Of a stretch of 64,000 nucleotides of DNA, positions 47,229 to 59,200 are shown one piece after another. Source of the stretch: Styela clava (lineage: Eukaryota; Chordata; Ascidiacea; Stolidobranchia; Styelidae); assembly GCF_964204865.1 (NCBI RefSeq), contig NC_135254.1:9491001-9555000 (forward strand), in the 5' to 3' direction. Under the pieces are notes generated by a model. It was not told the DNA's origin, ran no database searches, and saw only the letters and a program-made list of their open reading frames with translations. The position numbers were made by a program, and so were the translations under genes. How positions within the stretch are numbered: the first letter of the stretch is position 1; every line of letters begins with the position of its first letter.

Positions 47229-48276
47229 ACTGGCGTATCAAAAACCATACAAATTATATGCCAGAAGTATTCGTATCCATATTCTTATCCGGAATAACAA
47301 TCACATATACAAAACTAACTTCGAATCCCTTCAAAGTAAACACCGAACAATAATTGATGAAAATAAATTTATTTTTAACAAATAGTTAGAATTTTTCATT
47401 TCGACCTTATTCAAAGTCTCGCTGTTCTTCCCCACACACTGCTTAAGATATCTTTTCCCTCCTGAGTTTAAAAAATAAAGGTAAAGTGCGGTTGTTTTCC
47501 ACAGTTGAATCATAAACGGCTGCTTTCATGGCTCGAAAAACACTAGCAACAGTTTCACTGAGTTTAAAAGTTTGTTTAAGCCATTTTGCTGCTACGTCAG
47601 AAGTAGAAAGGTCCTCATCAGGTTCTAGAATCATCAAGGGTGGCCTTCAAGTCGACCGCGATCAACCGGTCGATCGCCTCGACTTGAGTATAGTCGATCG
47701 CGTCTGATGTTGAGAAAATTTGATAACATAGGTACCTCAAAAAATTGCCTTGAACCAGTTTCATGCAGGGCATATTGTGTTTGTGATATGTGATATTATT
47801 GTGATATGATATATCACATTGTAGCTTAATATGTACTATATTTAAGACTACAATAAGATTAGCACCTTTCACATATTTTGTATATCATTTTCATAAGAAT
47901 CATCGCACGTTGAATATTTTAGACTGAAACTGATTAGCACAGCGACCAATACAAACCCAACATTTTACTAGCGGTCTAACAAATAGTCGTTCTTTATATT
48001 CATTGACCGAATAAAATTGGATCATTGATTGATTGTGTTTGTTTTAAAAAAAAAAGCTCGCAAAATTCGCCGCCTTTCTCGTGCTCTTGCAGTGCTGGCG
48101 CTTTTTCACGGTTCATTAAATTACATTTGTTGCCATAACAACATTCCCCGCGTACATTACTTTGGCTTTCGGCTTTCAGAGCTTATTTCTTGTTTGCGGC
48201 GTTGCTTTGCTGTTTTTATCTAGTCCAATTTTCTATACCACACGTTTTTGGTATTGGATTAATACACAAATTAAAC
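47229..48276. other. Upstream flank of CFAP77
   Basis: Holds no convincing ORF. At 47640-47705 the words TCGACCGCGATCAACCGGTCGATCGC form a partly self-complementary block that resembles the end of a hAT element. The CFAP77 promoter should lie just before 48277; no TATA or initiator can be chosen with confidence. Confidence 0.5.
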
Positions 48277-51200
48277 ATGGGGGATTATAGATTAGGCATA
48301 TATCGTGACTCGATGAATGATAATCCACTGCTAATGAAGGTGAGTGAATACAAGTGAATTTAGTGATTTATTGATAATATGCCTACTATAACTGTATAAT
48401 AGTAATACGTGTTGTGTGACCGTATCGTACATGCGTATTGTAATACTATTTCGAAATTCTGAAGTAGCTAGAGATCTTTCTGCAGTTAACAAGTCTGTAT
48501 ATTATAAATATAATTGCATCCAATAAAAATGAGAAAATTCATGTAGTTTTTAATATAAACTATCTAGCCTATTATGAAAACAAATATCTGAATGTAGCTT
48601 AGAATCTGAAACAGTCTTGAAACTTTTGAGTGAGTTGAATAAAACAAAAATTGTTTACAAATCTCTTTAGGAAATAGATTACCTGATAACGACTTCATAA
48701 AATCATTTAACTTGTATTGAAAATGAATCGAAATGTGAAATAGGATAGGATTTACATATTTATCCTGAGGGAGCGGAAAGCCGATAAGACGGCTTATCCA
48801 TATGGCACACCACGGCCTCTTGTCCATTTACCATTCCAAGTCGGGTATGGGATTAGTTATATTGTTTGTTTTCGAAAGCATGGACTTGGTGGTGGAGGAA
48901 GCCGTAACCGACCAGCGGTTACGTGAACCACCCAACGATGGCGAGGAGTCCAGCAATTCTCTCGCACATAACCATCCCTACATGGGATTCGAACCTGCGA
49001 ACCCACGCATAGTAATTAGAGGTGCGGTGGAAATAGGTCGACTAGCATTTCCAATTTTGCTATATAGGATGGTTTACATATTTATCGTGGGAGAGAGGAA
49101 AGCCAATACAGCCTATTCTTAGGGCAAACCACGGCCTCTCGGATTAGTTCGTTATTTGTTTTCTGGAAGCGTGGACTTGATAGTGGTGGAAGCCGTATGA
49201 AGTCGCAAATAAAAATTTCTAGTTAATTTGAGTATTTTTTGCAGACCAGCACATGTACAATTATGCCAAAATTACATTTTTATTAATGCTTGCATTTTAC
49301 TGTAACAGTGCATTGCATTTTTAAATAATAATAGCATGGAAATGCACAGAATGTAGAACCTACTACAAAAGTTGTTCAACAGTTAAAGAATGATTTATAA
49401 TTAAAGTTTGAATCAACATAATACAGCATTTTTTTCATATATTTCAACAGTCTGAACTTGGGAAGCCATTGAAGAGATGTTTTTCATTACCGAACGATCA
49501 TTTTGTTTATGGAAGACCAAACCTTCCACTTGATGGCGGAGCAGCGGAAGCAATGACAACTCGAGAACCAATTCCGATTCACAGAAGAAAAGAGAAAACA
49601 AGAGAAAGAGATTTTATTGCTTTAAATAAAGGAGCAGTTGCTACAGGATTAGTCACTGCAAAAGTATGTTGATGTTGCGTATGAATATTATATTGTTCTC
49701 TTATGTTAAGTTTTCTAAGAAATTGAATGCTTTCTTGAGATAATATATTGTAGAATTTTTTTTGTTTCTATTCTGCGTCTAGCAAAATTCTAGCTCAACG
49801 ATACTGCCGAGCATACTGTTCTACAAACACTTATCCCAGTTTATTGTACTTCACATGCAATTGGTGTAATTCATTATTGTACTGTTTGACCTATTTTGTT
49901 CCAGGAACATTTTCAATATCGTGCAACACATGATGTGAAAAGACGAGTAAGCGAAGAAGATAAAATGAAAATTCTGACTAGGTATTTATTTATTTTAATA
50001 TTCCGCATTGCTTCGAATCACTGGAGAGAAATTGAAGAACAGTCCCAAGTTGAACTAAAATTTGTGTTATAGATGTCCGACTGGATCTGGACCATGTACA
50101 ACTTCACAAATTTTTATCCAATGTCCTGTCAAAATTGCATACAAAAAAACTTTTTAAATGAACTATATTAATTATCTATTGTTAACATATGCGATATAAT
50201 TTGCAGGCGTATTCCTCCAGATATGACATTTGGCATCAGCACACGACCTTCGACACCGGTTTTTGACTTGTTAGAACATAAATATCAAGATAGATGGCTG
50301 GCTGCCAGAAGAGAAGCTGAAATTGCAAAACGAACTAGATCAGTGCAAAAGGTAAATGCATGTTTGTGATGATTCGAACTGATTCTTACATTTTTTTGCT
50401 TTCCTGTACAGTATTGTTACTTATCGAACTCGATAAGTATGTTGATATGTATTTGTTTGTCTGTCTGTTAGATGCACGCGATATCTCACGAAAACGAGGT
50501 TGAATTTGCTCCAAATTTTGCATGTGCATTCATCATATCTCGGACCAGAAGCCTATTAATTTTGGATGAATTATGTCGTATAATTAGCGAGTTATTGATT
50601 AATTAGTGATGGGACACACGATGTCACTACAGAGTAAGAGCAAATGAATCGAATCCACAGTTTCTGTTTTGGCGGATCCCCTAACTTTTGATCGATAAGT
50701 CCTCGGTCTCCGACCGATATTCTCGTTAAAATAATTAGCCATATTTCGTAGATTGCATAGTGGTAACCAAGCCTGTTGAGTCAGAGTTTGGTATGTTTTA
50801 TTTAATATTGGAGATATGGCTGGAGACGCATTTTCAAACTCCTCAGAAACAAGAGTCGAAACTGAGTCAGTTTGTGGACTCGAGTGTTGAAACTTCAAGG
50901 AAACTAAAAATGTATTTGGTTGAAAAAAGATTTATTACTGTGTATTAAATTTGGCATTCCAAAAGTATGTGTACCACTATGGAGGTAACTAATTTTGTTC
51001 GCCTATTCTACATCAAGTTGTGTGAAGGGACTGAAACCTATGGGCAGGGGGTATATTCACTTGGCTAACACAAACAGTCCCCGAACTCATAATAGAATTA
51101 CAATGAGAAAAATCAGAATAAAGTTATGGCCTAACACTAACCCGGTACACACACTACGGGAGTGCCTTAAAGAGTGCATACAATATATAGTTTTTTGGCC

Positions 51201-52312
51201 AACACTTGATTTTTTTTCGGAGTTTAGAGCAGGAGTCAGAGTCCAAGTTATCCCACTTCACAGCCTTGATAGATTATGGTCACTATCAGCCACATAAGTC
51301 AAAAGTATTCAATAATATGTAAAATATGAAATGATATATATAATATATTCTGAATGATATTCGTCATTTTCTCTACTCAAGAGTTCCAAATTTTTTTTAA
51401 TTTTATATTCTTCTTTTAGAAAAAACTTGATGGCAGAATTTATGAGACCCGTGCATCACTTTTGAGAAAACATCAACCGCAAGTTGAATCACCTCCGTTA
51501 TGGCAGATGCCAAAATTCCAAACAAGAGTAAGTACTAGTTAGATATTCAGCAAAACCTAATTGGGAGGGGAGGGAATTTACATATTTATCCCAGGGGGAG
51601 GGGGAAGACAAAAAAACGCGCTCGTCCAATTTAGGTGATTTCATAATTCCCCCTTCCTAATTTTGGTACTGTTATGAGAGAGAATGGTAGTGGACCTAGT
51701 AGACCTAACCAGACCTAGTAGATATAACTTATTCCATTTCTGTTATTATTAAGCACAACCATGCAAAAAGCACTACCATCTACCAGTATGCGGAAGGTTG
51801 GCAGTGTATAAAATTATATAGTGTTGTTATCCGACGGCCATTGAACTTCGTGGGTTATATATATTGGGATGATTTCAAAGCAAGGTCACTTACTTAGTAA
51901 AGGAGATTTTAGTTTTTTCTCTCAATTTTTGTTAATAAAAATGATTTGATTGATTATCTCCGATTAAAATACAGCGATTACCAAAATGCAATGTTCACTC
52001 GAACTATATAGATTTATGGCGTTGCATCATGTGCCAGTAAATTCACACATGAGTATTTAAAAGAATTTAGTGTTTGTTCTGTTTTGTCTTACTAACTATA
52101 TCCAATGAAATCACGGGATGCTGCAGTCCTGCTTCACCAACACATGAACCTTTATAACTGAACAAATAATCAATCTGTCACAGATATCTGCACATCTTGA
52201 GACCTTTCGATCACCAGAAAAGCGTGAATCTGCTTTCAAACACCATCAGACGGATGCTACTTCCAGAACAGGCGTTTTTGGACATGGAATATACGAGGCT
52301 GCAAGGAGCTAA
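48277..52312 (+). CDS. CFAP77: CFAP77 homologue, doublet-microtubule inner protein
   Basis: Exons: 48277-48339, 49451-49663, 49905-49981, 50207-50351, 51420-51527, 52184-52312. Phases chain to 244 residues plus TAA. Recognisable blocks are DNPLLMK with the next exon's SELGKPL, FSLP...FVYGRPN, DGGAAEAM, TRERDFIALNKGAVATGLVTAKE, YRATHDVKRR, RRIPPDMTFGISTRPSTPVFDLLEHKYQ, IYETRASLLRKHQP and PPLWQMPKFQ, in the order I recall for vertebrate C9orf171/CFAP77. The protein is small and basic, with no membrane segment or enzyme motif. Family members sit inside the ciliary doublet microtubule, so the role is structural in motile cilia. Start: the first ATG, in a very short exon with an in-frame second Met. 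It is tail-to-tail with ZZZ3. Identity is by memory of the family. Confidence 0.88.
48741..49037 (-). mobile_element. tRNA-derived SINE copy in CFAP77 intron 1
   Basis: On the minus strand: head CCACCGCACCTCTAATTACTATGCGTGGGTTCGCAGGTTCGAATCCC, a good box B, then the GTTACGGCTTCCTCCACCACC body and the tail GATAAATATGTAAATCCTATCC. It lacks the first bases of the head. It reads better as a tRNA-like SINE than the other copies. Confidence 0.78.
49064..49197 (-). mobile_element. Truncated SINE copy
   Basis: The 3' part of the same SINE, same strand, directly following the copy at 48741: TTACATATTTATCGTGGGAGAGAGGAAAGCC through GTGGTGGAAGCCGTA. The head is missing. Confidence 0.7.
50953..51166. mobile_element. 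Fold-back MITE, subfamily B
   Basis: GGCATTCCAAAAGTATGTGTACC to CTACGGGAGTGCC in CFAP77 intron 4, with the interior of subfamily B reversed (GGAGGTAACTAATTTTGTTCGCC, CCCCGAACTCATAATAGAA). Flanks TTAAATTT and TTAAAGAG are only partly alike. Confidence 0.8.
51570..51609 (-). repeat. SINE tail fragment
   Basis: GGGAATTTACATATTTATCCCAGGGGGAGGGGG matches the reversed SINE tail seen at 48750. Nothing else of the SINE is evident. Confidence 0.45.
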
Positions 52313-55300
52313 AATAAAAGACATAATTCCCATTTGTTTTGCATCCTTCTTTCCTTTTAGCACTTTTTAAATCTATCTTTTTTAACATATAAGCATGAAA
52401 TTCTATTCCTGACTTTTTTTGTATTATCGTATATGCACTGTGTAGTTTAATGCACATTATTGGTACTGTTCTGCGGTCATATTGTTCCTTTTTCCTGACA
52501 ATGGTCCATGTATATTGCTTGGGATGTTATAGATGATGTATGTTAACTTCTTAGCAATGCCTGAATATGTAATTGTAAGTCACCTTCCGAAGATGCACCG
52601 ATACTAATATCATACTATGATTGTGAAACTACATGTAAAAATAGTTTGAAATTTTTCATGGTTCATTTTGATTCTTGTATAACATTTCATTATATTGCCA
52701 TACTTATTACTGAAATGCTGAGCTGGGACTCCCCTTCATATTAAAAATAGGCATGCCATTAGTATTATTAAACAAAATGGCTCTTTGCATATATATTTAG
52801 ATAATCTACGAAACGCTAGTCATTTGCATACTGCAACTGCAAAAAGTATGACATTTTTGGCTTGACTTTGTGTAGACAAAAGAACTTTGAAATCCACCTT
52901 TCATAAATTTGTCATCTGATTAGTCTTGTTTTTTTCAATGAAGAAAGGTGCAGTTATGTTTGATCACTTTTACATTATAATATCACCAAATGATGCCATA
53001 ATATTTGTTAATAAACAAATACACATAGTAAGTTTTATGTCTAATTTATTCGTATCGGAAGGTCATAAGATTGCTCAGAAACTTTGGTCTATCATGGTCC
53101 ATGGTAACTAAAAGAAATTGAATTGCCTGAGAGTTATAACCAAGCATCCGTAATATTAGGAACACTGGCTTTTAACAGTAATCGATTGTATGGTATTACC
53201 AGACTTTGAAAGGTGTAGACCAGATGATTGAACGGAAGCAAAATAAGACACATTGCAGGCGAAAAGGGTTGAATGTGTGCTTTTATCACAAAGGTTAAAG
53301 CAAATTGGAGTCCTATTTGCAACTCTGGCAACGCTTATCCTAGATATGTTAGGAGAGCTTTATTTGCAGGAAGGCAAGAGTCGTTTCTAAGTAGTCCAAA
53401 TTGCCTTCAACTACCCTTCATCACTCGTTTCAGTATTAACAACATAGAAGATGGAAGAGTCACGTGGTGTGTGACTAAACAATAGCAAAGTTTATACAGA
53501 GATATTCGCAATCAATGGTCAACTTTTCTTCTCACCAAAGATATTGTGTCCAACCTGGATGACTTGAGATAGGTAACTAAACATGCTGAGCAACCATATG
53601 TCAGATTTGAAGAGCCCAGACCCATTTCGTGACTAGAGGTCCCTAAACCCCTCATCCGAGTAGAGTAATTAAATGAATCGAGTCTTACTGGTGGGCAGCA
53701 ATACAAGCCTCCATAACACTTCTGATCACTAATAAATCATACAATATAGAAGTTTTTCAAATGTTTTTATTCATAGGCATAGTGGTGACATACAAATAAT
53801 GTGCCTGACAATACAAACAACAACAAAATTGTCTTTTTCCACATCAAGTAGCCCACTATGCAGATATTAAACAATTTGTGAAAATTTATTGAAGTTTGAG
53901 CTGTTGATCGAGATTTTATCTATTGAATATTTAGGTAGAGTACCATGAGATAATATAGGTTTCAAAGAAAATAATTATTATTTTTTCACTTTACGATTTT
54001 TCTGAATAAGCATATCAAAAATAATAATAAAAAAGAAAATGGTAGAGAAAAAAAAAATGGTTTGACAAACATGATCGTGAATGAAATTTGTTGTCGAAAA
54101 AAAGTGATGTATGGCAGTGATGATTTGGCCTAAGTAATAACAATGGAAGAACATAAAAGAATGAATGTTGAGTACAAACGTTTCAACATAGTGCAGAATA
54201 TGATGAATGAAACTTGAAAAAGAATCTAGTAGAACTCGATTCAAACGTGTATAATGTTCTGAAGTTGATATTGGCAAGAGAAATAAAGGCAGATGAAAAC
54301 TAGAATGGGTATTTAGTAAATGGGTAAAGTGTGAAAATTTATCTATCATGATTAGAAAATCAAAGGAATTTGAGTTTGGTACGTTTTTAATGATATTGGA
54401 GTCGTATATTTTTTTTCAACTCATCAGAGCCGAAGTAGAAATTGAAATATCTCAGTCTTAAGATTCTCTGACAAATTAAAACATTAGAAATAGGGTTAAC
54501 TAGTCATTCTTAACATATAATAAGGGAGGATTGCATACCTCAAAGTTTTTGTGATCAAAATTAGGTTTTCAAAGAGTTCGGGTGTCAAAATTTCCTTTAA
54601 ACTGGGGTCGGAAAAGAAATTTTTGTCCACCAAGAGTAAGTAGTCCTTTTTTTAATAGCACATCCTTTTTTTAATAGCACAGACTCTTGAATTGAGTGAA
54701 CATTTTTCCCAACTTTATCGTGATGATTATACAAAAGCAGTGCTTTGCGCATCATAGTGGCGTTTAGTCTACTTATTTGAGAAATAAACCACCGGAAATG
54801 AAATTGGCGGATTTACAGTAAACTTATCTTTTCTCAACAACATTTCTACACTACACTATAACTAAATGGAATTTATATTTTTTTTTCCAAGCGAGACTAG
54901 AGGTTGCGAACTACTGGGATAAGTGAAGTTCATCACATATAATTGATCCAATTTGAATGATAAAATATTGCAATGATTTTAAAATGGTGAAGATGAATCC
55001 TGTTTATTTCTTGTTTTGAACATCAAAATTGATATAATTTGCATTAGAATATCCCACGCAAGACTTTTATTCACAGAATTTGAAATTGACCATAATTTTT
55101 AGGAAGTGGGTGAAATTCTGTAAATGGGGTGCTTATCGATTTTATCTAAATGATATAAAACGCTATTTTGAAACCTTATTTGTCTTACATCCTGTTCACA
55201 ATTGATGTATTGAACATCTGGGACGACATTTTTCAAATGTTGCAATATCAGGTTGAACATAATAATCAAAAAAAGGGGAAAAAATATCGAACAAACTGCT

Positions 55301-55473
55301 TCTTACTTAACAAAATCTGGATAATGACCTAGTTAATAGAAATAGAAAAACTTCAAAAACCACGTTGAACATTTAGAGCTCGCTACGATTCATATGTAGC
55401 AAACAGAAATGACAATTGCATCTAACACCTTTGCTTATTACGGAATATGAGATTTTGATATCCGTCGTACGTG
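52313..55473. other. Tail-to-tail intergenic region of CFAP77 and ZZZ3
   Basis: Presumably contains the 3' UTRs of both genes. Open frames here (for example 53978-54349 minus, low-complexity and Phe/His/Ile-rich) lack any family feature and read as chance. No MITE or SINE border was recognised. A short direct duplication of CCTTTTTTTAATAGCACA occurs at about 54646-54680. Confidence 0.55.
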
Positions 55474-56294
55474 TCATGTTTTAGGTGGGAAGAAATTTGG
55501 GTCGAGGTAGTTGTAGTCACCGGAACGTGAAACGAATTTGAGATAATCATCATCGACAAAGGTTTCGGACTTGTACACTGGCTCCATTCTGTGAGTAGTT
55601 TTGTGTGCCATCGTCTCAAATTGCCTAGATTTGTTTGAAGTTGAAGATATAAATTTACAAATATTGCAAAAACTACCACGGGTGACTTGGCAGAGAAGGT
55701 TTTTATGTAAAAAAAGATGTTTACCAAGTACTTATCAATGTGAAATTCTTCACTACCTATAACTGTTTTCCTAATCAAATTGATTGCAAGTGTCGCGTGA
55801 ATTGGTATTTACAATCGCATAATGCAACGTTCCTCAACCTGGGAGAAAGTTTATGTCCTTGGAGAGAAAATATCACTTTGTATTTGGTGTAGTTTTACAA
55901 AATTTGTTTGGTTATTTAGTATTATTGAAATATCCAGTTATGAAGCACTAGCTTCAGTACCATTGAGTTTGAACAAATAAATGAAACACAGTTTTTATGC
56001 ATGATGAGGGAGAAACAAAGATGTCCAAAATAGGCTGAAAGAGGGATTTCTCGAAAACGATTGGCATAATGCATCATCAGATATAGTTATCACTTTATAT
56101 AGTTTCAGTCGCTCTTGACTTTTTAGTCTGATTGGAGATACAAGAGCTTGCTTTAAGCAAATTGTCTTAAAATATAAAGAGACTTACCCCTGCAGCCTGA
56201 TGCAAGATTGACATAAATCTACACATTCCTCTGGAGGACAATCAATACAATGATATCGAACACCTTGGATTGGATCGGAGTTGCACATATCACA
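55474..56294 (-). other. ZZZ3: ZZ zinc finger coding block of ZZZ3
   Basis: The last two exons (56294-56188 and 55624-55474) encode the whole ZZ finger. The exon border falls between the third Cys pair and the His pair. Three Cys-x2-Cys pairs and a His-x3-His pair complete two zinc sites. The C-terminal YNYLDPN block after the finger is typical of ZZZ3 rather than of other ZZ proteins, which is the main reason for this name. Confidence 0.9.
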
Positions 56295-59200
56295 CTGAAA
56301 AACAAAATGATCAAAAAATTATTAAACAAGAGAGCAATGCTCAAAAATATGGACACACAAAGAAACCAAAACTAAGTATTATCAAATCTTTCACAGTACT
56401 GGTAGTCTAACCACAAAATAAATGAGATGTGATCACAGAACCACAGCATAGTGTGCACATTTTAAAATTTTATTGACGTCCTCTAACACAAAACTTCGAA
56501 GTGAAAAATGAATACCATAGAGCAGGGGTTCTCAAACTTTTGGTGTCGCGGAGCCCTTGAAAAGGTTGACTATTATTCACGGAGCCCCAAAATAAATGTT
56601 AAAATTGTTACTTTCAGATTTATATTCCTGAGCAAGTTAAAAGTACTTTACTCAACTTAAATGCTGAACCTTTTTTAATAGGGTTAATACAAGTCATAAA
56701 TAAATCTTAATTTCAAACATAAATTATTTATACTAAAGCTATAAATTTGACACTTGACAGAAATACTATCTTTTCCTTTTTGACATTTTTGGAAGACTTA
56801 AAAGGCCGCTAATAATGTGCGCGATTGCATTTTGTTACAATCGCCGATTTTTTTCCTCAGCTTGGCGTGTTTTTGAACCTTTGAACATCTTTACGCCGGT
56901 GTTTATTCTCCCTAAATCAAAAATTTCCCTCGTCATATACATGTATTGTTACACAATGACGACGTTAATTGCTTTTTTGTTCTCGTGGAGAATTTTGAGT
57001 TCAATGTGAAAAACATGTTACCATATTATAGTCATCGGCGGCGAAATGATAAATATAATAATTAATAAAGAGGTAAATCCGCAACTCGAATTTCTTGATT
57101 GAAAAGCGGCATTTTAAAACTAAAACTTAAAATGGAAGATTTGGTTTCACGTTTGGTTTCAGCAGACTCAACTAGGATTGAAAACGCTTTCGTAGACATT
57201 GTAAATCACAAAATTTGGTGTTATGTTAGGTTTTCATCGTAGTAACTGCGAAATCGAAACACAGTCAATTGTTCGCGCGATGTACCTTTTTCTCATTCTG
57301 AAACTACCGACGGAGCCGTATGCAATAAAATGTTCGTATTTTGCTCAGACATCGTGATATTTTAAACGGCGATATCGTGCTTAAAAATAATCTCAAATGC
57401 GAAAGAACAAATCAAGTTTGACAAATCCCAAGATCGCAAAAATACGACTCCAATTTATTTACAGTTGGCAGTTTATCACATATTTTATGTTATTTTAGAA
57501 TACTATTCTTTCATTTTAGTAATCCTAATAGTAATCTCGAATCAAACGTGAGTAACGATGAGCACAATTACATTATAACGACGAGACACGTTAAATGCCC
57601 GCATCGGTCATGAATTGAATATTTTACGCAACAGAAATTTCGTTATACGTTTTTTTAATCGCGAAGAATGTTTCGCGGAAATTTTCGATTTTAATTTTGA
57701 ATTTGAACCACCTCCCTCTCAAGAATCCTGACTTCGCTTCTGCTTATAAATAATGTCATTTTTTAATTCCGTCTCTTTGCCATATTTCGAGGCTATATTA
57801 TTGTCCGATTTTATCAAAGCTGTTATTGCCTCTTTGAACAGTCACAAAATTAGTCATTATTTTGAAAAGTAATTGAATAGCTCGCGGAGCCCCTGGGTTT
57901 CTCTTGCGGAGCCCTGGGGCTCCGTACGGAGCACTTTGAGAACCTATGCCATAGAGCCCACGGAATTTTTGCAGAAGTGCAGGCTCGAAATAATAAAGTT
58001 ATAGAAAAAAATCTGTGGGCAAGCAGGGGTGTTTACATTTGAGTAAATGTATGAGTTATTGTAATGTTCCTTTGCTCAGTACCTCATATCCAACATGTTG
58101 GGCGAGTGCTTGTTGACCTTTGTTATCAAAGACTCTCAACCTTTCTCTTCGAATTCTCTTCAACCTTAAGATTTCTATATATTCATCAGAAAATCTCATC
58201 TCATGTGAAACATCTTCTTCATCCTGAGGAAATGAAAAGAATGCAGTTAAATAAATGCCATTTCACTATGATGCAACAAGAGTGATACATTGTTCTCAAG
58301 AAAGTATAGTATGTAATTGGAGCATATGGCGGCTGTCCAAATTCTTCCATCTGTATTTCTAAAATCATAGAATCCTACAACTCTAATAAAACAGTACTTC
58401 ATTTAAAAATACTAAAAATATGTTTAACAAAGAATAGATGTCAATTTCTATGTCAATTTAATATTTCACACAATCGAAATTAACTAATATGACAAACAAA
58501 AAAATTAAACTACATTCAGATATGCCTAGCTATCCACCAATTCGGTTTATCATCTATGAAAAGTTCATTTGCCCTCAAAGCAGATACACATCTACAGGTC
58601 CATCTCTCAGCTTGTTACAAAAACCTCGCACACACCATCACTAAGGCAGCAACCTCCCAAAAACAATAACTTTACAGTTATAAATCCTTATATTAATGCC
58701 AGTATATAATCCACATACCGATACTTGATCTTTATCAATTGTGAAACCTTCATCATCTTCATTATTATTATCCTGTTGTTTGTCGTTCATTCGAACAGGA
58801 ACATGAAATCTTGGAAAAAATGTTGACATCCTTGTGAGTTGTTGATGTGGGTGAGATCGTGTCTGTAGCAGAAAAATTTTGAGTAACAAATTTTGCAATT
58901 GCTATCGCTAGGTTGCAAGTCATAATATATCAGACTTAACAAATTCTTCCAGGGTGGACAGAACTGTCATCTAAAATAAAACACTCCTCTTACCAAAGAT
59001 TGACTTTTTCAATGTAAGTAAGGCTTCGGAAATGCATAAATATCATAGTTAAGTTTTCGTAACACTACACTACCTTGCTTGTGAAATAGTTTTCAGTTAT
59101 TAAGGGTTCGCCTAAACGAATTTCCAAAACATGTCAAATAATCTGACGCATTTGAATTCATTGTTATCGATATAGTCAATTTTCAATTTTAAACACAATT

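Noticed and set aside
47618..47872. Minus-strand frame next to a TCGACCGCGATC block as a hAT transposase
   Set aside because: The translation lacks the hAT dimerisation or catalytic motifs, and only one putative terminus is visible.
53978..54349. 123-residue minus-strand frame rich in Phe, His and Ile
   Set aside because: Low-complexity translation of an A-rich stretch between convergent genes; no conserved motif, no splice context and no plausible homologue.
55422..55778. 118-residue minus-strand frame over the last ZZZ3 exon
   Set aside because: It is a different frame from the one that gives the conserved YNYLDPN ending; a shadow frame.
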